Part shown: in pieces, positions 62,962 through 64,000 of the stretch
How the letters are laid out: the number at the start of each line of letters is the position of its first letter
Position numbering within the stretch: the first letter of the stretch is position 1
Source: Adhaeribacter aerolatus
GTDB lineage: Bacteria > Bacteroidota > Bacteroidia > Cytophagales > Hymenobacteraceae
DNA: 64,000 nucleotides
NCBI RefSeq assembly: GCF_007991635.1
Contig: NZ_BJYS01000015.1
Coordinates: 1-64,000 of the forward strand
Reading direction: 5' to 3'
Program-made: the position numbers and the translations under genes
Notes under the pieces: model-generated
What the model was told of the DNA's origin: nothing
The model's database searches: none
The model's input: only the letters and a program-made list of their open reading frames with translations

Positions 62962-63387
62962 TCATACCTTGGTCGTGTCGCTATCCGCCGGATTAACATT
63001 TAGTTGCTGCATCATTAAATTAACCGATTCGGCAGAAAGGGGCTTTGGTATAAAACCGGAAACCAGGCTATAGGTCTGCGACTTTTTTTCATCTGCCGGA
63101 TCAACAGAAGAGGTAAGAATAAATATTTGTACTTTATCTTTTAACTTTTCTTCTAAAGGGGTTAAGGCTTCTAAAAACTCCCAGCCATCCATTAAGGGCA
63201 TATTCAGGTCCAGCAGTATCAGGCTGGGCAAATCATTTTGTTCTAACCCCGCTTGTATTGCTACCAAAGCTTCTTTGGCTTCATAAAAAGTTATCACTTC
63301 ATCTACAGCTTTTTGCATTTTCAGCATAAACCTTGACAAATAACAACTCATTTCATCATCGTCAATTAGATATGCTCTGGGAATCAT
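62962..63387 (-). CDS. Single-domain response regulator
   Basis: A stand-alone receiver domain (about 141 residues) that accepts a phosphoryl group, with the phosphoacceptor Asp in ILLDLNMPLMDG (near residue 60), an N-terminal acidic pair LIDDDEM and Lys in SGFIPKPLS. I chose ATG 63,387 (MIPRAYLIDDDEMS) as the natural start of the receiver; the longer frame only adds overlap with the kinase. It has no output domain, so it acts by protein-protein contact. It overlaps the kinase gene by about 26 bp. Confidence 0.9.
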   Translation of the reverse strand: MIPRAYLIDDDEMSCYLSRFMLKMQKAVDEVITFYEAKEALVAIQAGLEQNDLPSLILLDLNMPLMDGWEFLEALTPLEEKLKDKVQIFILTSSVDPADEKKSQTYSLVSGFIPKPLSAESVNLMMQQLNVNPADSDTTKV

Positions 63388-64000
63388 CTGCTCTAAAAGT
63401 AATGGTAAATATTGTTCCTTCATCCACCTGGCTTTCTACCACAATGGTACCGTTCAACGCTTCTACCTGGTATTTTACTAAAAATAACCCCATCCCTTTA
63501 CCTTCCACTTTGGTATTAAATCGTTTATATAATTTAAATAATTGTCCTTTTACCTTATCTAAATCCATACCAGAACCATTATCACTTATCCGGAGAACTA
63601 TCTCTCCGTTCCGGGTTTTAATAACCTTAATAAGCAGGTGCAACTGCCGACTTATAGCCCGGTAACTGATGGCATTACTAATTAAATTATAAATAATGCT
63701 GTATAGGTAACCTTTATTCGCATACAGCATACAATTCTCGTCCAGCTCTTCCACTACAAGAGCGCCACATTCGGTTAGTGCCTCCTGCAGGCTCTCGCGT
63801 GCCTGCAGGTATACTCCTGCCACCGAAACTAACTGCTTTTCCGCTGGTTTATCTCTGTCGCGGAAGGTTAAAATGGTATTAATGTCTTTAATTACCTCGT
63901 CCAGCCGCGTTACAGAAGTCCGGAGTTTATCCACTAGCTCATCGTAAACCGGCTCGTTTTTATCTACTTTGGTTAAAAGATCGGTGTAGCCCAGGGCATT
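63362..64000 (-). CDS. Histidine kinase, C-terminal part (partial, runs off the window)
   Basis: Sensor histidine kinase whose 5' end lies beyond position 64,000. The frame continues without a stop through the window edge (ALGYTDLLTKVDKNEPVYDE before the first internal start). The visible part has an HisKA-like coiled coil, then the ATPase domain with NLISNAISYRAI (N box), RISDNGSGMDL (G1) and GKGMGLFLVKYQVEAL (G2). It would phosphorylate the receiver encoded downstream with overlapping codons. Confidence 0.9.
   Translation of the reverse strand, partial: NALGYTDLLTKVDKNEPVYDELVDKLRTSVTRLDEVIKDINTILTFRDRDKPAEKQLVSVAGVYLQARESLQEALTECGALVVEELDENCMLYANKGYLYSIIYNLISNAISYRAISRQLHLLIKVIKTRNGEIVLRISDNGSGMDLDKVKGQLFKLYKRFNTKVEGKGMGLFLVKYQVEALNGTIVVESQVDEGTIFTITFRADDSQSISN

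Noticed and set aside
1-64000. CRISPR arrays
   Set aside because: No regularly spaced direct repeat series or cas gene was seen; the repeats found are two- or three-copy arrays.

Overview
The window comes from a Bacteroidota chromosome. It probably belongs to the Cytophagales, in or near the Hymenobacteraceae (Adhaeribacter-like). This rests on a SusC/SusD pair, a hybrid two-component regulator, few Shine-Dalgarno sites, TAnnTTTG-like promoter boxes and the style of the proteins; the genus is inference.

Layout. (1) Positions 1-11,922 are ordinary chromosome: formyltetrahydrofolate deformylase (purU), a tandem pair of near-identical M16 zinc peptidases each with its own terminator, a WD40-like beta-propeller protein, an exported aldo/keto reductase and a metallophosphoesterase. 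(2) A tRNA-Arg(CCG) gene at 11,923 is the insertion site of a genomic island of about 35 kb. A 15-bp copy of the tRNA 3' end lies at 11,981 (attL) and again at 47,248 (attR), and a tyrosine recombinase sits just inside attR. (3) Positions 47,299-64,000 are chromosome again: a pectin-type polysaccharide utilisation locus (SusC, SusD, DUF2264, double GH43, GH105), its hybrid two-component regulator on the opposite strand, and an overlapping histidine kinase/response regulator pair cut by the window end.

The island. Its left end carries a replication and excision module on the minus strand (VirE-N/DUF3987 primase-helicase, a small excisionase-like HTH protein and an unknown protein). Its right end carries a zinc-ribbon/toprim primase-like protein and the integrase. 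No relaxase, coupling ATPase or conjugation gene is visible. The cargo is largely conflict and DNA-maintenance genes: a complete type I restriction-modification operon with an extra half-size specificity subunit and a YgjP-like metallopeptidase; an XRE regulator with a perfect palindromic operator; an HNH endonuclease; a DUF433/DUF5615 toxin-antitoxin pair; a TIR-like protein resembling cyclic-nucleotide-defence effectors but with no cyclase beside it; two membrane-anchored unknowns; a serine recombinase; a DUF4145 protein; a DnaE plus DinB translesion cassette with a nearby SRAP protein; and a secreted DRGH nuclease.

Most unusual signal. Positions 33,362-34,582, in an otherwise decayed stretch, hold two diverged copies of the same compact cassette. 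Each has a 43-46 residue hydrophobic peptide with a basic C-terminus, a hairpin that reads as a terminator only on the opposite strand, a conserved TCTGCA...TGCAGA stem-loop followed by CGCTCTAA, and a forward-strand terminator. This is the architecture expected of a type I toxin-antitoxin system with a convergent antisense RNA. The cassettes are flanked by repeated debris of a winged-helix gene.
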